From Stomoxys calcitrans (Eukaryota > Arthropoda > Insecta > Diptera > Muscidae), in the NCBI RefSeq assembly GCF_963082655.1, contig NC_081553.1:31793114-31857113 (forward strand): DNA of 64,000 bases, written 5' to 3'. Below the pieces are notes generated by a model. That model did no database searches and was not told the DNA's origin. It saw only the letters and a list, made by a program, of their open reading frames with translations. How positions within the stretch are numbered: the stretch's first letter is position 1; each line of letters opens with the position of its first letter. The translations under genes were made by a program, and so were the position numbers. This document shows positions 47,131 through 59,638 of the stretch, piece by piece.

Positions 47131-48370
47131 AAGTATAACAAGTATGGATGAGCTAAAGTCGGGCAAATGCGACCTTTTGATATCCTACACCACATTGGGT
47201 ATGCAGGTTAAACCGTCGAAACTACAATTGCCTTAAATTTGAAATGGGGAGATATAGAAAACCAGTAAGGAAGGGCAAAACCCTACACCTACCATATAAG
47301 TACAATGTGGGACCTAAATCCAATTCTGAACCAATTTTGATGGACCTCTGCGAGCAAATTTGTTTAAACTGTAAAAACTACGGTTGACAAATGACAACAT
47401 TATGGCAAATTACCCAAAATCTTACGAAGGTATATATGGGTGCTATATCTAATTCTGAACCGATTCCGAGCAAACTTCTCAGATAATGTGGTAGTCGTCG
47501 AGGAAAGCGTTGTGCAAAATTTTGGTAAGATTGCTCAAACAATGCGCTTGCCGTGGTTCTTGGGATGAAAATCTGGCGATATACATATATGACAGCTATA
47601 TTTAAATCTGGGTCGATTTCTATGAAATTCACCAGAAATATTGAGAGTCATAAGAAAATCCTTCCTGATAAGTTTCGACAGAATCGGGTAATAAATGATC
47701 ACTTTTTTGGAATATTTCTCAAAATCGGACGAACATATATATGAGAGCTATATTTAAATCTGAACCGAAACGACTCCACGACAAATTTGGTGAATATCGG
47801 AGCAAAATTGTGGCTCTACAGCTTTAATATTGGGTTGCCCAAAAAGTAATTTCAGATTTTTCATATAGTCGGCGTTGACAAATTTTTTCACAGCTTGTGA
47901 CTCTGGAATTGCATTCTTTCTTCTGTCAGTTATCAGCTGTTACTTTTAGCTTGCTTTAGAAAAAAAGTGTAAAAAAGTATATTTGATTAAAGTTCATTCT
48001 AAGGTTAATTAAAATGCATTTACTTTCTTTTAAAAAATCCGCAATAACTTTTTGGGCAACCCAATATATGGGAGCTATATCTAAATCTGAACCGATTTTT
48101 ACCAAAATCAACAGTGTTCGTTCTTGGGCCAAAAAGTGACATGTGCAAAATTTCGTGACGATTAGTTAACAAATAGGACCTGCACGTTGATTACAAGGAT
48201 ACATAGACTCACCGACGGACAGGCGGACGGACGGACATGGCTAAATCAAATCAGAAAGTGATTCTGAGCCGATCGGTATACTTATCAATGGGTCTATCTC
48301 TTCTCCTTCTTAGCGTTGCAAACAAATTCACAAACTTATAATACTCTGTACCACAGTGGTGATGTAGGTT
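47131..48370 (+). mobile_element. Family C element, near complete, interrupted by a MITE
   Basis: Head-like CAAGTATGGATGAGCTAAAG and TCGGGCAAATGCGACC, ATATCCTACACCACATTGGG, then diverged units, a tract GACGGACAGGCGGACGGACG, core TCAGAAAGTGATTCTGAGCC, and end TACTCTGTACCACAGTGGTG. It has the general plan of A and B but its own sequence and head without GGCCSGGCC. Confidence 0.7.
47830..48064 (-). mobile_element. Mariner-type MITE, third copy, reverse orientation
   Basis: Same terminal repeats (TTGGGTTGCCCAAAAAGTAA) with the interior reversed relative to the other copies (TCGGCGTTGACAAATTTTTT first). TA flanks at 47828-47829 and 48065-48066. It is nested in family C. Confidence 0.92.
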
Positions 48371-50360
48371 GTAAAAATGCTGGTCTTTTTAGTAGGTATA
48401 TCTAACAATAAACCGATCTGAACCATATACGACACGGATGTCAAAAAGCCTAACATAAGCCACTGTGTCCAATTTGAGCGAAATCGAATTATAAATACGC
48501 CTTCTATAGGGCCAAGATTTTAAATCGAGATATCGGTCTATATGGTAGCTATTTCCAATTCTGGACCGATTTGTGCCAAGTTTTAGAAAAATGTAGAAGA
48601 GCCTATCACAACTCACTGTACCAAATTTCGGCGAACTCGGACAATAAATACCCCTTTTATTGGATCAAAACCTTAAATCGAGAGATCGGTCTATATGTCA
48701 GCTATATCCAAATCTGGACCGATCTGTGCCACATTACAGAAGTAACTCGAGGGGCTTAACTTAAGTCACTGTCCCAAATTTCGCCGACATCGGGCAATAA
48801 ATGCAACTTTTCTGGCCCAAAGCTTTAAATCGAGAGGACGGTCTATGTGACAGCTATATCCAAATCTGGAGCGATCTGGGCCAAATTGAAGAAGGATGTC
48901 GAAGGGCCTAATACAACTCACTGTCCCAAATTTCCGCGAAATCGGACAATAAATGCGACTTTTATTGGCCCAAGACCTTAATATGAGAGATCGGTCTATA
49001 TGGCAGCTATATCTAAATCTAAACCGATCTAAACCAAATAGAAGGAGGATGTCGCAATACCTAACACAACTCAATGTTCCAAATTTCGACGAAATCGGAC
49101 AATAAATGCGCCTTTTATTGGCCCAAGGCCTTAAATCGAGAGGACGGTCTATATGACAGCTATATCCAAATCTGGATCGATCTGGGCCAAATTGAAGAAG
49201 GATGTCGAAGGCCCTAACACAACTCACTGTCCCAAATTTCCGCGAAATCGGACAATAAATGCGACTTTTATGGGCCCAAGACCTTAAATCGAGAGATCGG
49301 TCTATATGGCAGCTATATATAAATATGAACCGATCTGGACCAAATTGAAGAACGATGTCGAAGGGCCTAGCACAACTCACTGTCCAAAATTTTGGCAAAA
49401 TCGGATGATAAAAGTGGCTTTTATGGTCCCAAGACCTTAAATCGATAGATCGGTCCATATGGCAGCTATATCCAAATCTTGACCGATCTGAGCCATATTG
49501 AAGATTAATGTCGATGGGCCTAACTTAACTCACTGTCTCAAATTTCGACGCAATGGGACAATAAATGCGCCTTTATGGGCCCAAAACCATAAATCTAGAG
49601 ATCGGTCTATATGGCAGCTATATGCAAATTGGAACCGATCTGAACCAAATTGAAGAATAATATTTAAGAACCTAACCTAACTGATTATCCCAAATTTCGG
49701 CGCAATCGGACAATAAATGCGCCTTTATGGGTTCGAAACCTTAAATCGATAGATCGGTCTATATGGCAGCTCTATCCTAATCTGGACCGATCTGCGCCAT
49801 ATTAAAGATAATTTTCGAGGGGCCTAAACAAACTCCCTGTCCCAAATTTCGACGACATCGGACAATGAATACACCTTTTTTATGCGCCCAAAACCTTAAA
49901 TTTAGAGATCGGTCTATATGGCAGCTATATCGAAATCTAGACCGATCTGGGCCAAGTTGAAGAAGGATGTCGAAGGGCCTAACACAACTCACTGACTCAA
50001 ATTTCAGCATTATCGGATAATAAATGTGGCTTTATGGGCCTAAGACCCTAAGTCGTCGGAACGGTCTATATGGGGGCTATATCAAGATATAGTCCGATAT
50101 AGCCCATCTTCGAACTCAACCTGCTTATGGACAAAAAATAATCTATGCAAAGTTTCAGCTCAATATCTCTATTCTTAAAGACCGTAGCGTGATTTCAACA
50201 GTCAGACGGACAGACGGACGGACATGGCTAGATCGTCTTAGATTTTTACCCTGAACAAGAATATATATACTTTATAGGGTCGGAAATGGCTATTTCGATG
50301 TGTTGCAAACGGAATGACAAAATGAATATACCCACATCCTTAGGTGGTGGGTATAAAAAT
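48371..50360 (+). mobile_element. Family A element, head missing, about 11 units
   Basis: Starts in the pre-array part (CTGGTCTTTTTAGTAGGTAT), followed by units to 50090 and the end block AGCCCATCTTCGAACTCAAC, GACGGACAGACGGACGGACA and tail TTAGGTGGTGGGTATAAA. Confidence 0.8.
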
Positions 50361-50505
50361 TAGTATCGCTTAAAAGCTGTATGCATAAAACCAAAAACTA
50401 TCAGAGAGACACTGGACAGGCACTCAAAAAGCAAAGGACCTTTTTTGTAGCACAAATGTAACATTTGTTGTGATTAAAAGGAGAAACACAAATAAGGGAA
50501 ACATT

Positions 50506-51180
50506 GTTATGCCCACCACCATAGGATGGGGGTATATTAATCTCGGCATTCCGTTTGCAAAATCCCAAAATATTGATCTGCGACCCCATAAAGTATATAT
50601 ATTCTGGATAGTCTCGACATTCTGTGTCGATCTAGTCATGTCCGTCCATCCGTTTGTCTGTTGAAATCACGATAGCGGTCGAACGCGTAAAGCTAGCTGT
50701 ATGAAATTTTGCACAGATACTTCTTATTGATTTCCAATAGGCCATATCGGAGATTGCAAGTAAGCCATATCGGTTCGATTTGGATACAGCTCCCATATAG
50801 ACCGAACTACTGATTGAGGTTCTTAGGCCAATAAAAGTCATATTTATTATTCGATTTCGCTGAAATTTGCCACAGTGACTAATGTTAGGCTTTTCGACAT
50901 CCATGTCCTTTATGGATCGGATCGGTCTATATTTGGATATAGCTGTCAAAAAGACCAATATTTTGTTCTACACAATGCAGCAGTAGCTTGTATTTTTAAG
51001 ACTACTCAATGTCCGTGTCTATTTTGGTCCAAATTGGACCACATTTGAATGTAGCTTCTAAGGGTGCATAAATAATGAATTTTTCACCTGATAATGACAA
51101 AAGGTGGTTCACATATATACTCCAGGTGGTGGATATCCAAAGTTCGACCCGGCCAAACTTAATGCCTTTCAACTTCTTTT
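50506..51180 (-). mobile_element. Short complete A/B-type element (F variant)
   Basis: Tail TTATGCCCACCACCATAGG at 50508, core with TATATTCTGGATAGTCTCG, GTCCGTCCATCCGTTTGTCTG, a hybrid B-like then A-like unit, and head GGTGGATATCCAAAGTTCG, ACCCGGCCAAACTTAATGCC. At about 670 bp it has hardly any array, showing that unit number varies from 1 to about 20. Confidence 0.7.
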
Positions 51181-51727
51181 TATGCCTAATAGAGACTAAA
51201 GGATATTCCAACCACCACATTACCAAATCATCATCCATATGCCTCCTTGAACTCCAGTCAGCAGCCTTTAATCCTTCCTTACACAACCATTGACAACGAA
51301 TTGATATAAAAGCATTTATCACACTGATAGATCTTTTTTAAACGGCTTATAATTATTAAAACTGCACTTTATCAACATCTTTGAAAAATACCAAGCAACG
51401 AGTTTTCGCTTTTGAAGTATTAAATCATTGCAAATCAATATGAGCTCACACGGAAATCGCCTGCTCAGCACGAAACAGACAACAAAAAGAATTTCAGTGA
51501 ATTTGCAAAAGGGGCATTTTTTTTGAACAGCTCCACACAGTCTGTTAAGCAGGATGGCATTGCGACGACAGCGACGACCATTGTTATTGAGTTATAAAAT
51601 ATGTAAAAAATTTCTTTACTCTCTTCCAATATGCAATGCTAACAAGTGTGGTTAATGGTATTGGTTATGCTATGCCCTGGAGTACAGTGTGTCAAAAAAC
51701 GGGCAACAGCAAAAATTTATCGATTTA
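51181..51727. other. Low-repeat spacer
   Basis: No gene recognised; unique AT-rich sequence. Confidence 0.45.
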
Positions 51728-52486
51728 CTTTTTATACCCACCACCATAGGATAGGGGAGTATATTCATTTAGTCATTCCGTTTGCAACACATTGAAATAT
51801 CAATTTCCGAACCTACATCGAACAATCGTCGCAAAATTCTATGACGATTTAACGATGTGCGTATGTCTGTCCGCCCGTCGGTTCAGATTTGGATATAACT
51901 GCCACATAGACCGATCTCTCGATTTAAGGGTTTGGGGCCATTTATTGCCCAATGTGCCTTTTATGTCGCCGAAATTTGGGACAGTGAGTTGTGTTAGGCT
52001 CTTCGGCATTTTTGTGAGACTTGGGCCAAATCGGTCCAGATTTGGATATAGCTGCCATATAGAAAGATCTCTCAATTTAAGGTTTTGTGCCCATAAAAGC
52101 CGCATTCATTGTCCGATTTTGAAAACATTTGGGACAGTAAGTTAAATTAACCCCCTCGACATACTTCTGTAATATGGCACAAATCGGTCCAGATTTGCAT
52201 ATAGCTGCCATATGGACCGATCTCTCGGTTAAAGGGTTTGGGCCCATAAAAGGCGCATTTATTGCCCAATGTCGCGAAATTTTGGACAGTGAGTTGTTTT
52301 AGGCCCTTCGACATTCTTCTTCGATTTGGCTCAGAGAGGTCCAAATATAGCTCCCATACGACCATTGTCTCGATTTAAAGTCTTGGCTCCATAAGATACG
52401 CATTTGTAATCCGATTTTACTGAAATTTGATAAAGTGAGTTATGTTCGGCTGGCTTCCACGTCATATATGGTTCAGATCGATTTAT
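51728..52486 (-). mobile_element. Family A element, truncated by a B element
   Basis: Tail TTTTTATACCCACCACCATAGG, shortened tract (GTCTGTCCGCCCGTCGG) and about four reversed units, stopping in the pre-array region ATCGATTTATTTTTATACC where B starts. Confidence 0.75.
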
Positions 52487-54848
52487 TTTTATACCCCCCA
52501 CCATAGGATGGGGGTATACTAATTTCGTCACTCTGTTTGTAACACCTCGAGATATGCGTCTAATACCCCATCAGGTATATATTCTTGATCGTCATGTCAT
52601 TTTAAGTCGATCTAGCCATGTCCGTGCGTCTGTCCGTCCGTCCGACAATTGAAAGCACGCTATCTTGCGAATAAAGGAGTAAACCTAGCTGCTTGAAATT
52701 TTGCACAAAAACTATTTATTAGTGTAGGTCGATTGGTATTGTAAATGGGCCAAATCGGTTTTTATATAGCTGCCATATAAACCGATCTTGGGTCTTGACT
52801 TCTTGAGCCTCTAGAGGGTGCAATCGTCCGATTTAACTGAAATTTTGCACATAGTGTTCTAATTTCACTTCCAACAACTGTGCTTAGAATGCATAAAATC
52901 GGCTCATAATCTAGTATAACTGTTATTTAAACCGATCCTGAATCTTGACTTCTTGAGCCAATAGAGCGCGCAATTCTCATCCGATTTGGCTGAAATTTTG
53001 CATGGTGTGTTTTTATACCCTCCACCATAAGATGGGGGGTATATTGATTTCGTCATTATGTTTGTAACTACTCGAAATATTCGTCTGAGACCCCATAAAG
53101 TATATATATTCTTGATCGTCGCGACATTTTATGTCGATCTAGCCATGTCCGTCCGTCTGTCTGTCCGTCCGTCCGTCCGTCTGTCTGTCGAAAGAACGCT
53201 AACTTCCGAAGGAGTAAAACTAGCCGCTTGAAATTTTGCACAAATACTTCTTATTAGTGTAGGTCGGTTGGTATTGTAAATGGGCCATATCGGTCCATGT
53301 TTTGATATAGCTGCCATATAAACCGATCTTGGGTCTTGACTTCTTGAGCCTCTAGAGTGCGCAATTCTTTTCCGATTGGAATGAAATTTCGCACGACGTG
53401 TTTTCTTACGACATCCAACAACTGTGCCGAGTATGGTTCAAATCGGTCCATAATCTGATATAGCTGCCATATAAACCGATCTTGGGTCTTGACTTCTTGA
53501 GCCTCTAGCGTGCGCAATTCTTATCCGATCAGAATGAAATTTTGCACGACGTGTTTTGTTATTATATCCAACAACTGTGCCAAGTGTGGTTCAAATCGGT
53601 CCATAACCTGATATAGCTGCCATATAAACCGATCTTGGGTCTCGACTTCTTGAGCCTCTAGAGGGAGCAATTCTTATCCGATTGGAATGGAATTTCGCAC
53701 GACGTGTTTTGTTATGATACCCAACAACTGTGCCAAGTATGGTTTAAATCGGTTCATAACCTGATATAGCTGCCATATAAACCGATCTTGGGTCTTGACT
53801 TCTTGAGCCTCTAGAGGGCACAATTCTTATCCGATTTGAATGAGTTTTTGCACGAAGTATTTCGTCATGATATCCAACAATTGTGCCAAGTATGGTTGAA
53901 ATCGGTTAATAACCTGATTGAGCTGCCATATAAACCGATCTGGGATCTTGACTTCTTGACCCCTAGAGGTCGCAATTATTATCCGATATGCCTGAAATTT
54001 TGTACGACGGATCCTCTCATGACCATCAACAAACGTGTTTATTATGTTCTGAATCGGTCTATAGCCCGATAGAGATCCCATATAAATCGTTCTCTCTATT
54101 TTACTTCGTGAGCCCCAATGGGCGCAATTCTTATACGAATTGGCTGAAATTTTGCACAGGTCTCCAACATATAATTTAATTGTGGTCCGAACCGGACCAT
54201 ATCTTGATATCGTTTTAATAGCAGAGCAAGTCTTTTCTTATCTCCTTTTTAGCCTAAGAAGAGATGCCGGGAAAAAAACTTTACAAATGCGATCCATGGT
54301 GGAGGGTATATAAGATTCGGCCCGGCCGAACTTAGCACGCTTTTACTTGTTTTATGGTACTTCCAATAGCTGTGCTAAGTATGGCGAAAATCGGTATAGA
54401 ACCTGATATAGCTGCCATATAAACTGATCTGGTATCATGATTTCTTGAACCTCTAGATGTCGCAATTGTCATCCGATTTTGTTGAAATTTTGTACAACGG
54501 CTTCTCCAATGACCTTCAACATACGTGTCTAATATGGTCTCAATCGATCAATAGCTTGATACAGCTCCCATATAAGCATACCTCCCGATTTTGTTCCTTG
54601 AGCCCCTACAAGGCGCAATTCTTATCCGAATGAACTGAAATATTACACAATGACTTCTACAATGTTCAGCATTCATTTATGGTCCGAATCGGACTATAAC
54701 TTGATAAAGCTCCAATAGCATAAGAGTTCTTATTCAATATTCTATGTTTGTCTAAAAAGAGATACCGTGCATAAAACTCGACAAATGCGAACAATGGTGG
54801 AGGGTATATAAGATTCGACCCGGCCGAACTTAGCACTCTCTTACTTGT
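52487..54848 (-). mobile_element. Family B element hosting a younger B element
   Basis: Tail at 52487 (TTTTTATACCCCCCACCATAGG), units, then a break at about 53012, and resumption at about 54352 (TATGGTACTTCCAATAGCTG). The head CGACCCGGCCGAACTTAGCA ends near 54848. The outer copy is more diverged than the inner one, as expected for an older insertion. Confidence 0.82.
53012..54351 (-). mobile_element. Complete family B element nested in family B
   Basis: TTTATACCCTCCACCATAAG tail to CGGCCCGGCCGAACTTAGCA and CGCTTTTACTTGTT head. The host reads GGTGTGTTT/TATGGTACTTCC across it, so integration was within a T run without a visible long duplication. About seven units with CTTGACTTCTTGAGCCTCTA. Confidence 0.85.
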
Positions 54849-54859
54849 TACTATTCCTA

Positions 54860-56376
54860 TATTTCTAATAGTGATTTTCATAGTTCTTCGGGGGCGAGTT
54901 ACTGGCCCGAAATTTGATGCGGATGTTTTAATAACCCAACTGAAAACATCCGCCGAGGATGCACCGCCCTACTTATGCATTTCCTTGCTGGTTTTTCTTA
55001 ACTTATTGTGAAATAACGTTCACACATTTAAAGCATTGATTTCCCTGATCCTACACATTTTTGATCATGGGTTAATTCACATAATAAACTGAAAAGGTTT
55101 ACCTCTCCCCCCTCCAGGGAATTAGATAGAATGTCATGTATCATTTGCCATAATTTAGAATATCAAAGCTAATGAAATATTTTCGTGGCCCTTCTGTATA
55201 TCAATTAACAATGAGAAATATAAGTCTCTCAAATCTTCCAATACCACCACCAAAGCAAAGATGCACATATGCTTAACACACTCGCATTGTGTGTTTCCTA
55301 TCCACTGTAACATCCGGCAATGTCATTGCCATCGGGAGAAGTAGCATTTTTATTATCTTCCCAACGCCGATGGCTGTTATAGTTAACCAGTCACATGGAA
55401 AACGAATTTAGCGTTTTTTTATCCATTGCCTCCTTCATCCCTTTCCTTTATGCATTGTTTCCATAAACTGCCACCAACCTAACTGCCATACCATTCTCGT
55501 TCCCGGCGACTTGATCCATTTGCACGTAAATTGCTCTATCGACTGTTCGAGTGAACGAACACAAAAGGAGGCAAGTAGACAGACGGGCTTGAAGGCTTAT
55601 TGTGTGGCCTTTGTGTCCTTAACATTCATAACACTTAAATGGATACCCAAGCAACAATCGACCAAAACCCACCAACCCTCCCACCAACCCACCAACTAAC
55701 GGACGGCCACTTTAAGCAACAATCGCCAAAAGAAAAATATTTTGCGAAAAAATTTAATCGTTGCAATGGAAAAATTGCACTTTACTCTTTCTGCACCATA
55801 AACTTTGAAAAATAGAGGAAAATTGGGTGCAAGCTACTCACTAGTCCTACATTGCCGTTGAAGTAGCGAAAGTTCATAAAAACCATATGTGTTAAAAATT
55901 TTTTTTTTCGCTGCTGACACTTTTAGTACTTTGCAAGTGTGTTACAGCTCTCGGCAATCGGCAATATTATGAAAGTTTGTGCTGTACAACCACTCAAACC
56001 CTCTTTGCAGGAATTTCTAATTGCCCTTAAGCCATGCGTGAAATATGCAATTTAATTTTATTGAAAGAGGGAGAGGAGTGAAAGCATTTCATGAATTACT
56101 CCGTATTGTTCGAGTGCTACCATTTTCCAATAATAACTGAAAATTTTTGATTATGATTAAGGTTTATAGGAATTTGTAAGGCATTAATTACATATTAATC
56201 ACATCACATACTTTTACAGTTTTGCAACAAGCATCAAGATTGAATGCATAAGTGAAACAGCAAAGCTGGCAGATTGAATCTGTGAAGGATGCCAATAATG
56301 ATTTGTATACCATATGCAAAAATTGTAGTACAGGACTTTGAAACTTTGGATATTTGTTAGTATCATGCAAAAGGAA
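54860..56376. other. Low-repeat island, no gene recognised
   Basis: One of the longest repeat-free stretches. It contains CA/CC-rich text (CCCACCAACCCTCCCACCAACC-like at 55669) and several A/T runs. No exon with supported splice sites was found. Confidence 0.45.
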
Positions 56377-58392
56377 ACAAGTAACAAGCCGTTAAGTTCG
56401 GTCGGGCCGAACTTTGCATAACCTCCACCTCGGGTATATATCTAAACCACCTTTCGCCAAAATACGGTGAAAAATGCATACCTTATGTCCCATAGCACCT
56501 ATATCGAAATATGTTCCGATTTGGACCAGACACTAATAAGTCATTGTTCAATTGTGTATAACAAAATATTGTTTTTTTTAGAAGCTATATCTTACAAAAA
56601 AAAACTCGATCTGAACCCTATATGACACGGATGTCGAAAAGCCCAACACAAGTCACTGTGCCAAGTTTCAGTGAAATCGGATTACAAATGCGCCATTTAT
56701 GGGGCCAAGACTTTAAATCGAGATATTGGTCTATAGAGCAGCTATATTTAAATCTAGACCGATTTGGGCCAAGTTGCAGAGAAAGATCGAAGAGCCTAAC
56801 ACAACTCACCGTCCCAAATTTCGGCGAAATCGGACAATAAATGCGCCTTTTATGGCCCCAAAACCTAAAATCGAGAGAGCGGTCTATATGGCAGCTATAT
56901 CCAAACCTGGACAGATCTGAGCCAAATTGAAGAAGAATGTCGAAGGGCCCTACAAAAGTCACTGTGTCAAATTTCAGTGAAATCGGATTACAAATGCGCC
57001 TTTTATGGAGCTAAGACTTTAAATCGAGATATCAGTCTATATGGCAGCTATATTCAAATCTAGACCGATATGAGCCAAGTTGCAGAAAAAAATCAAAGAT
57101 CCTAACACAACTCACCGTCCCAAATTTCGGCGAAATCGGACAATAAATGCTACTTTTATGGCCCCAAAACCTAAAATCGAGAGAGCGGTCTATATGGCAG
57201 CTATATCCAAATCTGAACCGATCTGTGCTATATTGCAAAAATATGTCGAAGGACTTAACACAACTCACTGCCCCAAATTTAAGCGACATCGGACAATAAA
57301 TGCGCCTTTTATGGGCCCACAACCTTAAATCGAGAGATCGGTCTATATGGCAGCTATATCCAAATCTGAACCTATCTAAACCATATTGCAGAAAGATGTC
57401 GAGGGGCTAAATTTAACACACTGTCCCAAATCTCGGCGCCATCGGACAATAAATGCGCCTTTTATGGGCCCAAAACCTTGAATCGAGAGATCGGTCTATA
57501 TGCCAGCTATATCCAAATCTGAACCGATCTGTGCTATATTGCAAAAATATATCGAGGGACTTAACACAACTCACTGTCCCAAACTTCAGGGACATCGGAC
57601 AATAAAAGCGCATTTTAAGGGCCCACAACCTTAAATCGAGAGATCGTTCTGTATGGCAGCTATATCCAAATCTGGACCGATTTAGGCCAAATCTAACAAA
57701 AATGTCGAAGAGTCTAACACAACTTACTGTCCCAAATTTCGGCGACATCGGAGAATAAATGCGCCTTTTATGGGCCCAAATCCTTAAATCGAAAGATCGG
57801 TCTATATGGCAGCTATAGGCCAAATTGAAGAGAGATGTCGAGTGGCCTAACATAACTCACTGTCCCCAATTTCAGCAAAATCGAATAATTAATGTGGCTT
57901 TTATGGGCACTTAACCTTAAATCGAGAGATCGGTCTATTTGTCAGCAATACCCAAATCTGAACCAATCTGAGCCATATTGCAGAAAGAAGTCGGGGGGTT
58001 TATATAACTCACGATCCCAAATTTCGGCGACATCCGACAATAAATGCGCCTTTTATGGGCCCAAAACCTTACATCGAGAAATCGGTCAATTATTGTCTGA
58101 TTTTCCCAAAACATGGGGACATTGAGTTGTGTTACGCCCTTCGACATCCTTCTTCAATTTAGGCCAGATCGGTCCAGATTTGAATATGGCTACTATATAA
58201 ACCGATATTTCGATTTAAGGCTTTGGGCCCATAAAAGGCGCATTTATTGACCGATGTCGCCGAAATTTGGAACAGTGAGTTGTGTTAGGCCCTTCGACAT
58301 TCTTCTTCAATGTGGCTCAGATAGATATATAAACACGAGATGGTGGGTATCCAAAGTTCGGCCCAGCCAAACTTAACGCCCTTTTACTTGTT
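56377..58392 (+). mobile_element. Family A inverted chimera with heads at both ends
   Basis: Left head ACAAGTAACAAGCCGTTAAG with palindrome TTCGGTCGGGCCGAA and plus units to about 58085. There the orientation flips (GTCTGATTTTCCCAAAACAT onwards is reversed) and the element finishes with a reversed head, TTCGGCCCAGCCAAACTTAA and CGCCCTTTTACTTGTT, at 58392. No A tail is present. Confidence 0.8.
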
Positions 58393-59638
58393 ATACCCTC
58401 CACCATAGGATTGGGGTATACTAATTTCGTCATTCTGTTTGTAACTACTCGAAATATTCGTTTGAGACCCCATAAAGTATATAAATACTTGATTCTCGTG
58501 ACATTTTAAGTCGAACTAGCCATGTCGGTCCGTCTGTCCTTCTGTCTGTCGAAAGCACGCTAACTTTTGAAGGAGTAGAGCTAGCCGCTTAAAATTTTGC
58601 ACAAATACTTCTTATTAGTGTAAGTCGGTTGGGATTGTAAATGGGCCAAATCGGTAAATGTTTTGATGTAGCTGCCATATAAACCCATCTTTGGTCTTGA
58701 CTTTTTCAACCTCTAGAGGGCGCAATTCTTATCAAATTGGAATGAAATTTTGCACTTAGTGTTTTGATATCACTTCCAACAACTGTGAGTAGAATGGTCT
58801 TAATCAGTTCATAACCTGATATAGCTGCCATATAAACCGATCTTGGGTCTTGACTTCTTGAGCCTCTAGAGAGCGCAATTCTCGTTCGATTTGACTGCAA
58901 TTTTGTACATAGTGTTTTGATGTCACTTTCACCAACTGTGCTAAGTATGGTTCAAATCGTTCTATAACTTCATATAGCTGCCATATAAACCGGTCTTGGG
59001 TCTTGACTTCTTGAGCCTTTAGAGGGCGCAAATCTCGTCCGATTTGACTGAAATTTTGCACATAGTGTTTTTATATTACTTCCAAAAACTGCGAGTAGTA
59101 TGGTCCTAATCGGTCCATAACCTGATATAGCTGCCATATAAACCAATCTTGGGTCTTGACTTCTTGAGCCTCTAGAGGGCGCAATTCTCGTCCGATTTGA
59201 CTGAAATTTTGCACATAGTGTTCTGATATAACTTCCAACCACTGTGAGTAGTATGGTTCTAATCGGTCCATAACCTGAAATAGCTGCCATATAAACCGAT
59301 CTTGGGTCTTGACTTCTTGAGCCTCTAGAGGGCGCAATTCTCTTCCGATTTGACTAAAATTTTGTACAACGGCTCCTCCCATGGCCTTCAACATACGTGT
59401 GCAATATGGTCAGAATCGATCTATAGCTTCATACAGCTCCCATATAAACCGATCTGCCGATTTCGCTTCTTGAGCCCCGAATCGGACTATAACTTGATAT
59501 AGCTGCTCCTCCGTCCTTATTCATTATACTTTGTTTGCCTAAAAACAGATACTGCGCAAAGATCTCGACTCGATGCGACCGTGGTGGAGAGTATATAAAA
59601 TTCGGCCCGGCCGAACTTAGCAGGTTCTTGCTTGTTTT
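58393..59638 (-). mobile_element. Complete family B element, minus
   Basis: Tail TATACCCTCCACCATAGG at 58393, core TATATAAATACTTGATTCTC, short tract GTCCGTCTGTCCTTCTGTCTG, six units (TTGAGCCTCTAGAGGGCGC) and head CGGCCCGGCCGAACTTAGCA, ending TTCTTGCTTGTTTT. Confidence 0.85.

Noticed and set aside
48766..49458. 230-codon minus-strand open frame with regular CHIDRSLDLR and RRIYCPIS-like text resembling a Cys/His repeat protein
   Set aside because: It lies wholly in family A 153-bp units, which give similar frames in every copy and orientation, interrupted at random. No start context or splice structure.
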